This document shows, one piece after another, positions 1-6,070 of a stretch of 6,461 nt of DNA (its first letter is position 1; each line of letters starts with the position of its first letter). Both the position numbers and the translations under genes were made by a program. Under the pieces are notes generated by a model. The model had not been told where the DNA came from and did not search any database. It worked only from the letters and a program-made list of their open reading frames with translations. Location of the stretch: NCBI GenBank assembly GCA_964439415.1, contig CAYTOJ010000106.1, forward strand, positions 1 to 6,461, written 5' to 3'. This stretch comes from CAYTOJ01 sp964439415 (GTDB lineage: Bacteria; Pseudomonadota; Alphaproteobacteria; Rickettsiales; CAZAGG01).

Positions 1-54
1 TGTGTTAAGCACGCCGCCAGCGTTCGTTCTGAGCCAGGATCAAACTCTCAAGTT
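1..54 (-). rRNA. rrs: 16S ribosomal RNA, 5' end only (truncated by window edge)
   Basis: Read on the minus strand from about 54 down, the sequence begins AACTTGAGAGTTTGATCC and continues with the universal 27F primer region (AGAGTTTGATCCTGGCTCAG), then ACGAACGCTGGCGGC and GCTTAACACA. This is the canonical start of bacterial 16S rRNA. The GAACGAACGCTGGCGGC string followed by GCTTAACACA fits Alphaproteobacteria, although 54 bases do not settle the family. Only about 54 of roughly 1,500 nt are present and the gene continues past base 1. The exact mature 5' end is set by similarity to other 16S genes and may be off by a few bases. Confidence 0.97.
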
Positions 55-67
55 ATGATCTACTGCT

Positions 68-111
68 CTGAATCATGCATAAACTTATCATTCATGCATT
101 TAATGATTCAG
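68..111 (-). repeat. inverted repeat just upstream of 16S, probable processing stem-loop
   Basis: CTGAATCATGCAT (68-80) faces ATGCATTTAATGATTCAG (94-111). CTGAATC pairs with GATTCAG and ATGCAT pairs with ATGCAT, with a five-base bulge (alternatively a 9-bp CTGAATCAT/ATGATTCAG stem). The loop is 13 nt. The structure ends about 14 nt before the 16S start, so a role in folding or trimming the pre-rRNA is plausible. The pairing is seen directly; the role is inferred. Confidence 0.5.
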
Positions 112-291
112 TCAGCTTTGACTACTCGCACATCACTGACGAAATTTTCTATCAGCAGTATGCTCTTCGATTATATTCTCACACCTTGCTTTTCCAGCCG
201 CAGTCAAGAAGCCACAAAACTTGGAGTGCGAGAGAATCGTTGAACTCTACCGCCTACACAAAAATCGTTATTAATTATAATTTTCACTGAT

Positions 292-313
292 AAAAAAGCT
301 GCCTCCTTGAGGC
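292..313 (-). terminator. terminator-like hairpin inside the rRNA leader
   Basis: On the minus strand GCCTC-AAG-GAGGC (313-301) forms a 5-bp G/C-rich stem with a 3-nt loop, followed after AGC by six T residues (297-292). This resembles a small Rho-independent terminator. It sits about 30 nt downstream of the expected rRNA transcription start and before the 16S gene, so if it works it would attenuate rRNA transcription unless antitermination overrides it. The stem is short and separated from the U-run by 3 nt, so it may be weak. Confidence 0.35.
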
Positions 314-347
314 GTCCCGGATTCTGATAACTCTCACCGGGAGCGCG

Positions 348-415
348 TTTCTATTCACATACACTGCAATAGTCAAGGGTCATTTTATATTTTTTTTATA
401 ATTACTTTTCATATG
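348..415 (-). promoter_or_regulatory. rRNA promoter with A/T-rich upstream (UP-like) block
   Basis: On the minus strand there is a -35 TTGACT (376-371), exactly 17 bp of spacer, and a -10 TAGAAA (353-348; four of six consensus bases). It is followed by a G/C-rich discriminator CGCGCTC (347-341), putting the transcription start near 341. Upstream of the -35, about 381-410 is almost pure A/T with a run of eight T on the plus strand, as expected of an UP element. A strong -35, an UP block and a G/C-rich discriminator are typical of growth-rate- and stringently-controlled rRNA promoters. The stringent control is inferred from this architecture. Confidence 0.6.
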
Positions 416-430
416 GCTGAATATGGCTGT
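411..430. repeat. 10-bp tandem direct repeat
   Basis: ATATGGCTGA is followed directly by ATATGGCTGT (nine of ten bases identical). It lies between the end of the dehydratase gene and the rRNA promoter, just upstream of the A/T-rich block. No function is evident; it could be a duplicated protein-binding site or chance. Confidence 0.4.
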
Positions 431-434
431 TTAC

Positions 435-2318
435 CTAGGAGATAGACACCGCCCCCTGCAATAGTTCCCGCACTTTTGCATCATCGCGCTTTAATGTGGC
501 ATCTCTCAGCGGGATTAAATTTTGCCTGAGCATCTCTTTATCCAGTTCCACCCCTTTAGCTATCATGACCCCTGGATGCGCGGTGGGGGACGGCGCTTCC
601 TCAGGATAAAACAATTCCTCAAATAATTTCTCACCGGGGCGAAGCCCCGTATATATTATCTCAATATCCTTATACGGGTGCAGGCCTGCCAGCCTTATCA
701 TCTGCTCCGCCATATCCTTGATTCTTACTGGCGCGCCCATCTCCAGCACATATACCGCCATACCTTGCGTGTTTGGTGACTGCTCCGCCAGTGCTGATGC
801 CGTTATTACCAGCCCCACTGCTTCGCGCAGCGTCATGAAATAGCGGATAATTTCAGGGTGACTAACCGTTAAAGGGCCGCCGTTTGCAAGCTGCTCCCGG
901 AATAATGGAACCACGGAGCCACGGGAAGCCAGAACATTCCCGAACCGCACCGCCACCACCCTTGTTGATACTCCCGCATCCATAGCCAGGCTATGACAGC
1001 ATAATTCCGCCAGGCGCTTGGCCGCGCCCATAACACCAACTGGATTTACAGCTTTATCAGTGGAGATCAGCACCATTACTTGTACGCCGCTGCCATTGGC
1101 CGCCGCTAATACATTCATACTGCCGAAAACGTTGGTATGCACGGCCTCTGCTGGATTTTCCTCAGCTATCGGCACATGCTTGATGGCGGCTGCATGAAAA
1201 ACCACATCAGGCTTTTTATCCATGAAAATTGCTTTTAATGCCGCTTCATCCCTTACATCCGCGAAAGCCGATGTTATATCAATTTCAGGATACTCACCCC
1301 TGATTCTCCGCGTAATTTCATAAAGATTAAATTCGGAGTTATCGAGAATTACCACCTTGGCAGGCTTGAATGAGCAAACCTGCATAACTATTTCGCCGCC
1401 AATAGTGCCCCCTCCACCGGTCACTAGAATCCTGCGGTTTGCGACAAAACTTTGCATGGTAGCATAATCAAGCCTGTTCTGGGCACGTCCAAGGATATCT
1501 TCAATCGCCACCGGCCGTGCTTCCAGACTGTTCGCTTGCCCCTCTTTAAAGTCGCTCAGGCTTGGCAGGCGGGCGAGTGGAACCCCCCTGCCCTCCGCCA
1601 CTTCCAGCACATCCTTCATTTCAGTGCCTATCAGCAGATCACCGGTAATGATAATGCGCCGTGGTTTGGCTCCTTTGCGCTCCAGCTTGTCAATAATTTT
1701 AGCCAGACTGTCCAGCCCGCCGTAAACCCTCACTCCCCGCACACTGCGGCCATGAGTTGACGGATTATCATCAACCACTCCCACCACACGATACATGAAC
1801 TGTTTGTTGTTGGCACTGTCGCGCAGGAACAGGTCAGCCTGAGTGCCAAGCCCCACCAGCAGAACGGGGATGCGTTCATCCTGGAGAGTAAACAAATCCA
1901 GGCCAATGCCGCCATCCTTAACCAGGCGGTAGATAAAGCGCGGCGCACCAAGCATAACCACCAGCAACAGCCAGTTTATCGCCAGCACTGAGCGCGGCAT
2001 ACTCTCCAGCCTGGTTACCATGAACATCAGCGCCAGGAAAATCACTATCGCTAAAGTCACCGCCTTTATGATAGCGGTGAGATCCCTCAAACTGGCATAA
2101 CGCCACAGCCCCTTATACAGCCGCATGGTTATGAAGGTAGAGAGGCAGACAACGGTGAAGAGAGGGATCCCCAGCTTGATGTAGTCAGCCTCCGCATTGA
2201 ATGCGTAGCCAAAACGCAGATACAGCGAGATGTAAAAGCTGAAACCCGCCATTACGGCATCGTGCAATACCGCAATGTAGTTACGCCGCAGGTATATCTT
2301 CCTTAGCAAAGACTTCAT
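435..2318 (-). CDS. Membrane nucleotide-sugar 4,6-dehydratase, CapD/WbpM/FlaA1 family
   Basis: This 627-residue protein has the full-length architecture of the WbpM/CapD type. About four membrane segments lie in residues 15-127. A first nucleotide-binding-like domain starts near 148 (VLLVGLG). The catalytic short-chain dehydrogenase domain follows: TGGGGTIGG (300-308) for NAD(P), DVRD (354-357), HAAAIKHVP (375-383), Ser419 in STDKAV, and MGAAK (Met430, Lys434). This is the Ser-Met-Lys triad known for large membrane members, where Met replaces the usual Tyr. FGNVLASRGS (459-468) and GLRPGEK (558-564) complete the signature. The family converts UDP-GlcNAc or a related sugar to a 4-keto-6-deoxy intermediate for O-antigen, capsule or glycan synthesis, at the inner membrane facing the cytoplasm. 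The exact substrate cannot be told. The ATG lacks a good Shine-Dalgarno. No other polysaccharide gene is next to it. Confidence 0.93.
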   Translation of the reverse strand: MKSLLRKIYLRRNYIAVLHDAVMAGFSFYISLYLRFGYAFNAEADYIKLGIPLFTVVCLSTFITMRLYKGLWRYASLRDLTAIIKAVTLAIVIFLALMFMVTRLESMPRSVLAINWLLLVVMLGAPRFIYRLVKDGGIGLDLFTLQDERIPVLLVGLGTQADLFLRDSANNKQFMYRVVGVVDDNPSTHGRSVRGVRVYGGLDSLAKIIDKLERKGAKPRRIIITGDLLIGTEMKDVLEVAEGRGVPLARLPSLSDFKEGQANSLEARPVAIEDILGRAQNRLDYATMQSFVANRRILVTGGGGTIGGEIVMQVCSFKPAKVVILDNSEFNLYEITRRIRGEYPEIDITSAFADVRDEAALKAIFMDKKPDVVFHAAAIKHVPIAEENPAEAVHTNVFGSMNVLAAANGSGVQVMVLISTDKAVNPVGVMGAAKRLAELCCHSLAMDAGVSTRVVAVRFGNVLASRGSVVPLFREQLANGGPLTVSHPEIIRYFMTLREAVGLVITASALAEQSPNTQGMAVYVLEMGAPVRIKDMAEQMIRLAGLHPYKDIEIIYTGLRPGEKLFEELFYPEEAPSPTAHPGVMIAKGVELDKEMLRQNLIPLRDATLKRDDAKVRELLQGAVSIS

Positions 2319-2350
2319 AACACACGCGCAAAAAACCGGAGAACTTTAGC

Positions 2351-2581
2351 AGACTTCTCTCCAAACTCTACTGCGCTGGCAAATTTGCTTGTCGCTGGCT
2401 GCGCTAAGCTACACAAATGAGGTTTACTCATCTGCAAGCTAAGCTTAGCTCTCAAATCCGCATGTACCCTAAAGTACACTTGGCTAAGGCTAAAAACGCT
2501 TTCAGCGTTTTCTTCACGCCTACGCTTTGCGATGCTCGCTTCGCTACTAAAGCTCACCGCAGCGAGTTTCGAAAGAAGTCT
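2351..2581. mobile_element. MITE-like / palindromic intergenic repeat element, 231 bp
   Basis: The two ends are imperfect inverted repeats. The left end (2351-2375) begins AGACTTCTCTCCAAACTC. The right end, read on the minus strand from 2581 to 2558, begins AGACTTCTTTCGAAACTC; about 21 of 25 positions match with one indel. Inside are GCAAATTTGC (2379-2388), the perfect 14-bp palindrome AGCTAAGCTTAGCT (2437-2450), TGTAC/GTACA (2463-2478) and AAAACGCT/AGCGTTTT (2493-2511). There is no transposase gene, so any mobility would need an enzyme in trans. I see no clear target-site duplication. Both strands carry open frames of about 80 codons through it, which is common in palindromic elements. The terminal repeats are seen directly; that it is mobile or multicopy is inferred. 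Confidence 0.55.
2493..2511 (-). terminator. bidirectional terminator-like hairpin within the repeat element
   Basis: AAAACGCT (2493-2500), loop TTC, AGCGTTTT (2504-2511) form a perfect 8-bp stem. On the minus strand it ends in a run of five T, about 70-90 nt past the dsbA-like stop codon; on the plus strand it ends in four T. It could terminate the dsbA-like transcript before the dehydratase gene. The stem has only four central G/C-containing pairs, so strength is uncertain. Confidence 0.4.
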
Positions 2582-3359
2582 AATTCTTTTTCTCTTTATC
2601 TTTACCGTCTTTATCGCCGGAACTCATCGCTTTTACTTTTTCATCAAAAGCGGCTTTATCAATAAACCCCGGGATAAGTTCAGAGCCGAATATAAAGCCG
2701 GGAGTACCCTGAATACCTAAATCAGCAGCCAGTTCACGTTCTTTCTGGAGGTACTCAGTTATCTGCTTATCCGCCAGAGCTTCTTTCAGTTTTTTCTCAT
2801 CAATACCAACTTTTTTAGCCAGATCAGTCAGCGCTTCATCCGTTTTTTCACCCGGCATTTCAATCAACTGGGTGTGATACTCAAAATACTTATCCTTATT
2901 CACCTTGTTAACCGCCAGGGCATAACGCGCTGCCAGTTCTGAGGATGGCCCCAGCACCGGAAGCTCCCTGAAGATTACTTTTAAATCCTTGTTGCTGGCC
3001 AGGGCTTCCTTGATAACACCGAATGCTCGCTTGCAGTAACCGCAGTTATAGTCAAAGAAATATACAACTTCTTTCGTGCCGCTGCCAACAACCGGAGCCA
3101 TAGGATTTTTGTATATTTCATCCTTCCTTTTAACGATATTTTCCTTGGCCTTGCTCATACGATCTTCCATGTCCTTCCTCTGCTTACGGCGGAAGGATTC
3201 TTCTATTACATCGGGATTATCCAGGATATAATCCTTCACAATCTGCCGCACATCGTCACGGGTTAAAGGCTTATCCTCAGCGGCATTGCCTGCATTAATG
3301 CCAGTAATTACAAAACCTGCGGTCAGTGATACAACCGCGAGCGTGCCTTTAAAATTCAT
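2580..3359 (-). CDS. Exported DsbA/Com1-like thiol:disulfide oxidoreductase
   Basis: This 259-residue protein begins with a signal peptide: a short basic start, a hydrophobic core at about residues 6-22, and likely cleavage after AGNAA near residue 27. An N-terminal helical segment (about 33-80, LTRDDVRQIVKDYILDNPD) matches the arm found in Com1/ScsC-like proteins. The thioredoxin fold follows, with active site Cys106-Gly-Tyr-Cys109 in FFDYNCGYCKRA, an inserted helical domain (about 135-205) and the cis-proline loop GTPGF (Thr219-Pro220). Such proteins form or isomerise disulfides in the periplasm. Whether this one is an oxidase or isomerase is not decidable from sequence. The start is backed by AAGGG about 6 nt upstream of the ATG. 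The C-terminal tail is highly charged (DKDGKDKEKK), and the stop codon TAG is partly made of the adjoining repeat element. It is divergent from the pilin-like gene. Confidence 0.93.
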   Translation of the reverse strand: MNFKGTLAVVSLTAGFVITGINAGNAAEDKPLTRDDVRQIVKDYILDNPDVIEESFRRKQRKDMEDRMSKAKENIVKRKDEIYKNPMAPVVGSGTKEVVYFFDYNCGYCKRAFGVIKEALASNKDLKVIFRELPVLGPSSELAARYALAVNKVNKDKYFEYHTQLIEMPGEKTDEALTDLAKKVGIDEKKLKEALADKQITEYLQKERELAADLGIQGTPGFIFGSELIPGFIDKAAFDEKVKAMSSGDKDGKDKEKKN

Positions 3360-3468
3360 ACTCAGCCCTTCTAATTTTTGCGGAGTTTATCAGTATAAAA
3401 ATGCTGCGCACAATACATTTTTCCAACCTATGAATAAGGGCAGCCAAATCGCATTAACCATATATTTA

Positions 3469-3501
3469 CTGGTATACATTTAAAGTTCACTTTAATACCA
3501 G
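3469..3501 (+). promoter_or_regulatory. Inverted repeat overlapping an extended -10 promoter of the pilin gene
   Basis: CTGGTA (3469-3474) pairs with TACCAG (3496-3501), and TTAAAGT (3480-3486) pairs with ACTTTAA (3489-3495) across a 2-nt centre, giving 13 possible pairs with a five-base bulge. The left arm contains TGGTATACA (3470-3478), which resembles an extended -10 element (TGnTATAAT); no good -35 is seen. The right arm touches the Shine-Dalgarno. It may be a repressor-binding site or an mRNA hairpin affecting translation; neither is proven. Confidence 0.4.
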
Positions 3502-3513
3502 AGGAATAGAATG
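3501..3513 (+). promoter_or_regulatory. Shine-Dalgarno and ATG ahead of the heptanucleotide repeat
   Basis: GAGGA (3501-3505) sits 5 nt before ATG (3511-3513), which is ideal spacing. This is the only convincing translation start upstream of the pilin segment, yet it is in a different frame from it. That makes it the key to reading the locus as phase-variable or frameshifted. Confidence 0.7.
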
Positions 3514-4331
3514 AATGCGCACTCAGAAGCCAGAAGCCAGAAGCCAGAAGCCAGAAGCCAGAAAAGGTTGACGGGCTTTTAGGTACTGTCAAGGGCAAAA
3601 ATGCTGGTTTTACGCTGGTTGAGCTTTCAATTGTTCTGGTGATAATTGGCTTATTAGTTGGTGGAATTCTCGCCGGGGCGGATTTGATAAAAGCGGCCAA
3701 GGTTGGTAAAATCATCAGTGAGCGGGAACAGATAATGACCGCTATGAATGCCTTCTACCTCAAATACAACTGCATCCCAGGGGACTGTTATAACATCTCC
3801 ACTTACCTTTCCGGCGAGACTAATGGCGATGGGGATGAAACTTTAGAATCCGCTGCTGCCGTGAGCGCTACCGGGGAGATTTATCAAGCATGGAAGCACA
3901 TGGCGGCTGCGGGGGTGTATCCTGGTAGCTTTACAGGGCTTAATGGTACTAGCAACGTAGCTTATCATTCTATTATTGGCACTAATGTTCCAGGTTCCAA
4001 AGCTATATCAAAAGCTGGATATACTTTCTTTTATGTCAGCTCCCCCCAGTCTGGCAATGCAAATTACTGGAATGGGAACTATGGAAATTTCTTATGGTTT
4101 GGTAAAGAAACTACAGATATTACCGCTAACCCTGTGCTTAAACCTGTCGATGCATTCAATATTGATAAAAAAATAGACGATGGTATCCCCGGGATAGGTA
4201 AAGTACGAAGTATGCACCCTTATATAGGGTCCTGCGCTACGGGAGCCAGTTCTATCGCGGCTCCATCCTCATCAGCTTACTACATTGCAAATGATAGTAT
4301 CGCTTGCCCTTTTGCTTTTTTGCTCGACTAG
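3511..4331 (+). CDS. Type IV pilin/pseudopilin-like prepilin, 5' end out of frame (probable phase-OFF)
   Basis: The main frame encodes a class III prepilin signal: KNAG then FTLVELSIVLVIIG (from codon 3609). It has Gly at -1, Phe at +1, Glu at +5 and a long hydrophobic helix, so it would be cleaved by prepilin peptidase and act in a pilus or type II-like pseudopilus. The mature part is 240 residues, with cysteine pairs in NCIPGDC and near the C-terminus (SCATG, IACPF) that could form disulfides. A late IDDGIPGIG motif is typical of alphaproteobacterial pilin-like proteins as I remember them. The stop is TAG at 4329. The Shine-Dalgarno-backed ATG (3511) is one frame off and stops at 3580. No ATG, GTG or TTG occurs in the pilin frame before GTG 3639, which lies inside the hydrophobic helix. 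The coding body is otherwise intact, favouring a switchable or recently frameshifted gene over an old pseudogene. Specific pilus type unknown. Confidence 0.75.
3525..3559 (+). repeat. Simple sequence repeat, five perfect copies of AGAAGCC
   Basis: Five head-to-tail heptamers AGAAGCC fill 3525-3559, followed by a broken sixth (AGAAAAG). The unit length is not a multiple of three, so gain or loss of a copy shifts the reading frame between the ATG (3511) and the pilin body. It starts only 11 nt after the start codon. In frame it encodes a polar stretch with period seven (SQKPEAR). Confidence 0.95.
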
Positions 4332-4352
4332 ACTTGGGCACAAGGGGGTCTT

Positions 4353-5480
4353 TCAGATCAACTCCCCTTCCAGGGAGTTCAGGAATTTCAGGCATTGCTC
4401 CAGTTGGTTGATTTCCACAAACTCATTGGGCTTATGGGCTTGTTCAATAGAACCGGGTCCCAGCACCACTGCGGGGATTCCGGCGTTATTGAATATACCA
4501 GCCTCCGAAGTAAACGGCACGCCCACAGCCTGATTGCTGCCAAGCAAACGCAGAATGCGGTTGACATGCCCCCCATCTGAAATCAGCCCCGGCACGCTGG
4601 AGCGCACCCTGGTATGCACCTCAGCCCCATACTCAGCCGCTGCTTGCAAGCAGTAATCCTCAAATTCCTTTATTACCGCTGCTGGCTCAGTCTCGGGTGA
4701 TGACCTTATCTCCCAACATATTTCTGCATGGGCGGGGACTATATTACCAGCCTCCCCGCCTGCCGCTATGCCGACATTAAAAGTGGTATAGGGTGGATTA
4801 AAGCGGTTATCAGTTTGCGCTTTCACCTGCTGTTGCAGGTTCTCCAGCTTTGTTATCAGCCGCGCCATGACGAAATTGGCGTTTACACCGTTGGCAGGAT
4901 TGCTGGAGTGCGCCTCCCTCCCCTTAACGCTGGTGTAGAAAGTGCGGATGCCCTTATGCCGGGTGGCAAGCTGCATTTGTGTAGGCTCACCGATGATTAT
5001 ATAATCCGGATTAAAGCAGTAGTCTTTTAACGCACCAGCCATTTTAGCGGCGCTAAGGCAGCCTATCTCCTCATCATAAGAGAACACCAGATAAACCGGA
5101 TGCTTTAGTTGCAGCGTATTCAGTTGCCCGCACCAGGATAAAACGCAGGCGATAAAACCCTTCATATCGCAAGTGCCGCGCCCATAAAGGCGGCTACCGC
5201 GCTGGCTGAGAATAAATGGGTCGCTATCCCACTCCTGATTTACCACGGGCACAACATCAGTATGGCCTGAAAGGGCTATACCCCCCTCCCCTTCGCCAAT
5301 AGCCGCTATAAGCCCTGCCTTAATACTGTTTTCTGATTCCACCCGGTAACATGCAAAGCCCAATCCGGATAAATAATCAGCAATAAAATCAATAATGCCA
5401 AGGTTGGATTTATCACTTACGGTGTCAAAAGCTATTAGCCGTGTAAGTAGCGAAATGGCATTATCCAGCGGCGTGGTCAT
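4353..5480 (-). CDS. argE: Acetylornithine deacetylase (M20 family metallohydrolase)
   Basis: This 375-residue protein is the usual length for ArgE and co-linear with it. The M20 metal-site motifs are all present: SGHTDVVP (His73, Asp75), GRGTCDMKGF (Asp105, bridging), SYDEEIGC (Glu137 catalytic, Glu138), GEPT (Glu165) and GPGSIEQAHKPNEF (His349). FDTVSDKSNL near the N-terminus, the lid-domain HSSNPANG (191-198) and PPYTTFNVG (229-237) favour ArgE over DapE or a general peptidase. ArgE removes acetate from N2-acetylornithine to give ornithine for arginine synthesis in the cytoplasm. The ATG overlaps the folE stop (TAATG) and has no Shine-Dalgarno of its own, so translational coupling to folE is likely. 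It converges on the pilin gene with only 21 bp between the stops and no clear terminator there. Confidence 0.92.
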   Translation of the reverse strand: MTTPLDNAISLLTRLIAFDTVSDKSNLGIIDFIADYLSGLGFACYRVESENSIKAGLIAAIGEGEGGIALSGHTDVVPVVNQEWDSDPFILSQRGSRLYGRGTCDMKGFIACVLSWCGQLNTLQLKHPVYLVFSYDEEIGCLSAAKMAGALKDYCFNPDYIIIGEPTQMQLATRHKGIRTFYTSVKGREAHSSNPANGVNANFVMARLITKLENLQQQVKAQTDNRFNPPYTTFNVGIAAGGEAGNIVPAHAEICWEIRSSPETEPAAVIKEFEDYCLQAAAEYGAEVHTRVRSSVPGLISDGGHVNRILRLLGSNQAVGVPFTSEAGIFNNAGIPAVVLGPGSIEQAHKPNEFVEINQLEQCLKFLNSLEGELI

Positions 5481-6061
5481 TACAGATTTGGATTTAAAGG
5501 GGAATTTACCAGGCTGAAAAATTCCTGCCGGGTTTTAGGGTCACTGCGGAAAACTCCGGTGTTATAGCTGGTCTGCATGGAAACGCCGGGCTGGTTTACA
5601 CCCCTTATGGTCATGCACTGGTGTACAGCTTCCATCACCACCGCCACACCTTTTGGTTGCAAGGCTTCGTCTATAACCTTTGCTATCTGCGTGGTTAAAC
5701 GCTCCTGTATCTGCAGGCGGCGGGAGAGTGCATCCACCACCCGCGCCAGTTTGCTTATGCCAACCACCCGCCCCCCCGGAATGTACGCCACATGGGCGCG
5801 CCCAACAAATGGCAGCATGTGATGCTCGCACATGGAAACAAAGCGGATGTCCCGCAGCACTACCATTTCATCGTAGCCGTCAGTCTCCTCAAAGGTCTTT
5901 TTAAGGTATGCCAATGCATCCACGCCATATCCGCCGAGTACTTCGCTGTACATGCGCACTACCCGGGCGGGGGTGTCTTTAAGCCCATCCCGCTCAGGAT
6001 TCTCACCAATCTGATGCAGCAGTGCCCGAATCGCTTCTTCAGCTTCTTTCCTATCTATCAT
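5480..6061 (-). CDS. folE: GTP cyclohydrolase I
   Basis: This 193-residue protein has the complete type IA signature. SMCEHHMLPF gives Cys78 and His81 as zinc ligands and His80 as a catalytic residue, and HQCM gives Cys149 as the third zinc ligand, matching Cys110, His112, His113 and Cys181 of the E. coli enzyme. GISKLARVVD (101-110), QIQERLTTQIA (117-127) and TRQEF (177-181) are further conserved blocks. It converts GTP to 7,8-dihydroneopterin triphosphate, the first step to tetrahydrofolate and possibly queuosine precursors, as a cytoplasmic homo-oligomer. It starts 9 bp after trxA and its stop overlaps the argE start, so it is in the middle of a three-gene transcription unit. The ribosome site is weak (GTGGA), partly inside the trxA end. 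Confidence 0.97.
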   Translation of the reverse strand: MIDRKEAEEAIRALLHQIGENPERDGLKDTPARVVRMYSEVLGGYGVDALAYLKKTFEETDGYDEMVVLRDIRFVSMCEHHMLPFVGRAHVAYIPGGRVVGISKLARVVDALSRRLQIQERLTTQIAKVIDEALQPKGVAVVMEAVHQCMTIRGVNQPGVSMQTSYNTGVFRSDPKTRQEFFSLVNSPLNPNL

Positions 6062-6070
6062 GTAAGTCCA

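Larger units (their letters stand above)
55..341 (-). promoter_or_regulatory. 16S rRNA leader (pre-rRNA 5' leader)
   Basis: This stretch of about 290 nt lies between the proposed rRNA promoter and the 16S start and shows no credible protein gene. The short open frames in it lack ribosome binding sites. It is A/T-rich and contains an inverted repeat beside the 16S start (68-111), a terminator-like hairpin (292-313) and a promoter-proximal hairpin (315-320 with 337-342). I could not find a good boxA antitermination motif in the correct orientation. The leader is presumably removed during rRNA maturation; that is an inference from position. Confidence 0.6.

Noticed and set aside
170..175. A perfect TATAAT on the minus strand inside the rRNA leader, possible second promoter
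   Set aside because: No acceptable -35 lies 16-18 bp upstream; the nearest TTGACT is 26 bp away.
55..290. Overlapping small open frames on the plus strand within the rRNA leader
   Set aside because: They have no Shine-Dalgarno, no recognisable protein character and lie antisense to the 16S leader.
2417..2665. 82-codon plus-strand open frame through the repeat element and the end of the dsbA-like gene
   Set aside because: It overlaps a well-supported gene on the other strand, has no ribosome site, and both-strand openness is expected of a palindromic repeat.
3392..3397. TATACT on the minus strand as the -10 box of the dsbA-like gene
   Set aside because: The sequence at the -35 distance (AAATGT) is far from consensus, so I could not support a promoter.
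3525..3559. Short regular repeats as a possible CRISPR array
   Set aside because: The units are 7 bp and strictly tandem with no spacers, so this is a simple sequence repeat.
3428..3715. 95-codon minus-strand frame containing a repeated LLASGFW-type peptide
   Set aside because: It is the complement of the heptamer repeat and of the pilin N-terminus, with no ribosome site.
3639..4331. Pilin gene starting at GTG 3639
   Set aside because: That start lies inside the hydrophobic helix and would remove the prepilin cleavage site and Glu+5; no ribosome site precedes it.
4331..4352. Possible terminator between the convergent pilin and argE genes
   Set aside because: Only a 4-bp CTTG/CAAG pairing with no adequate stem or U-run could be found.
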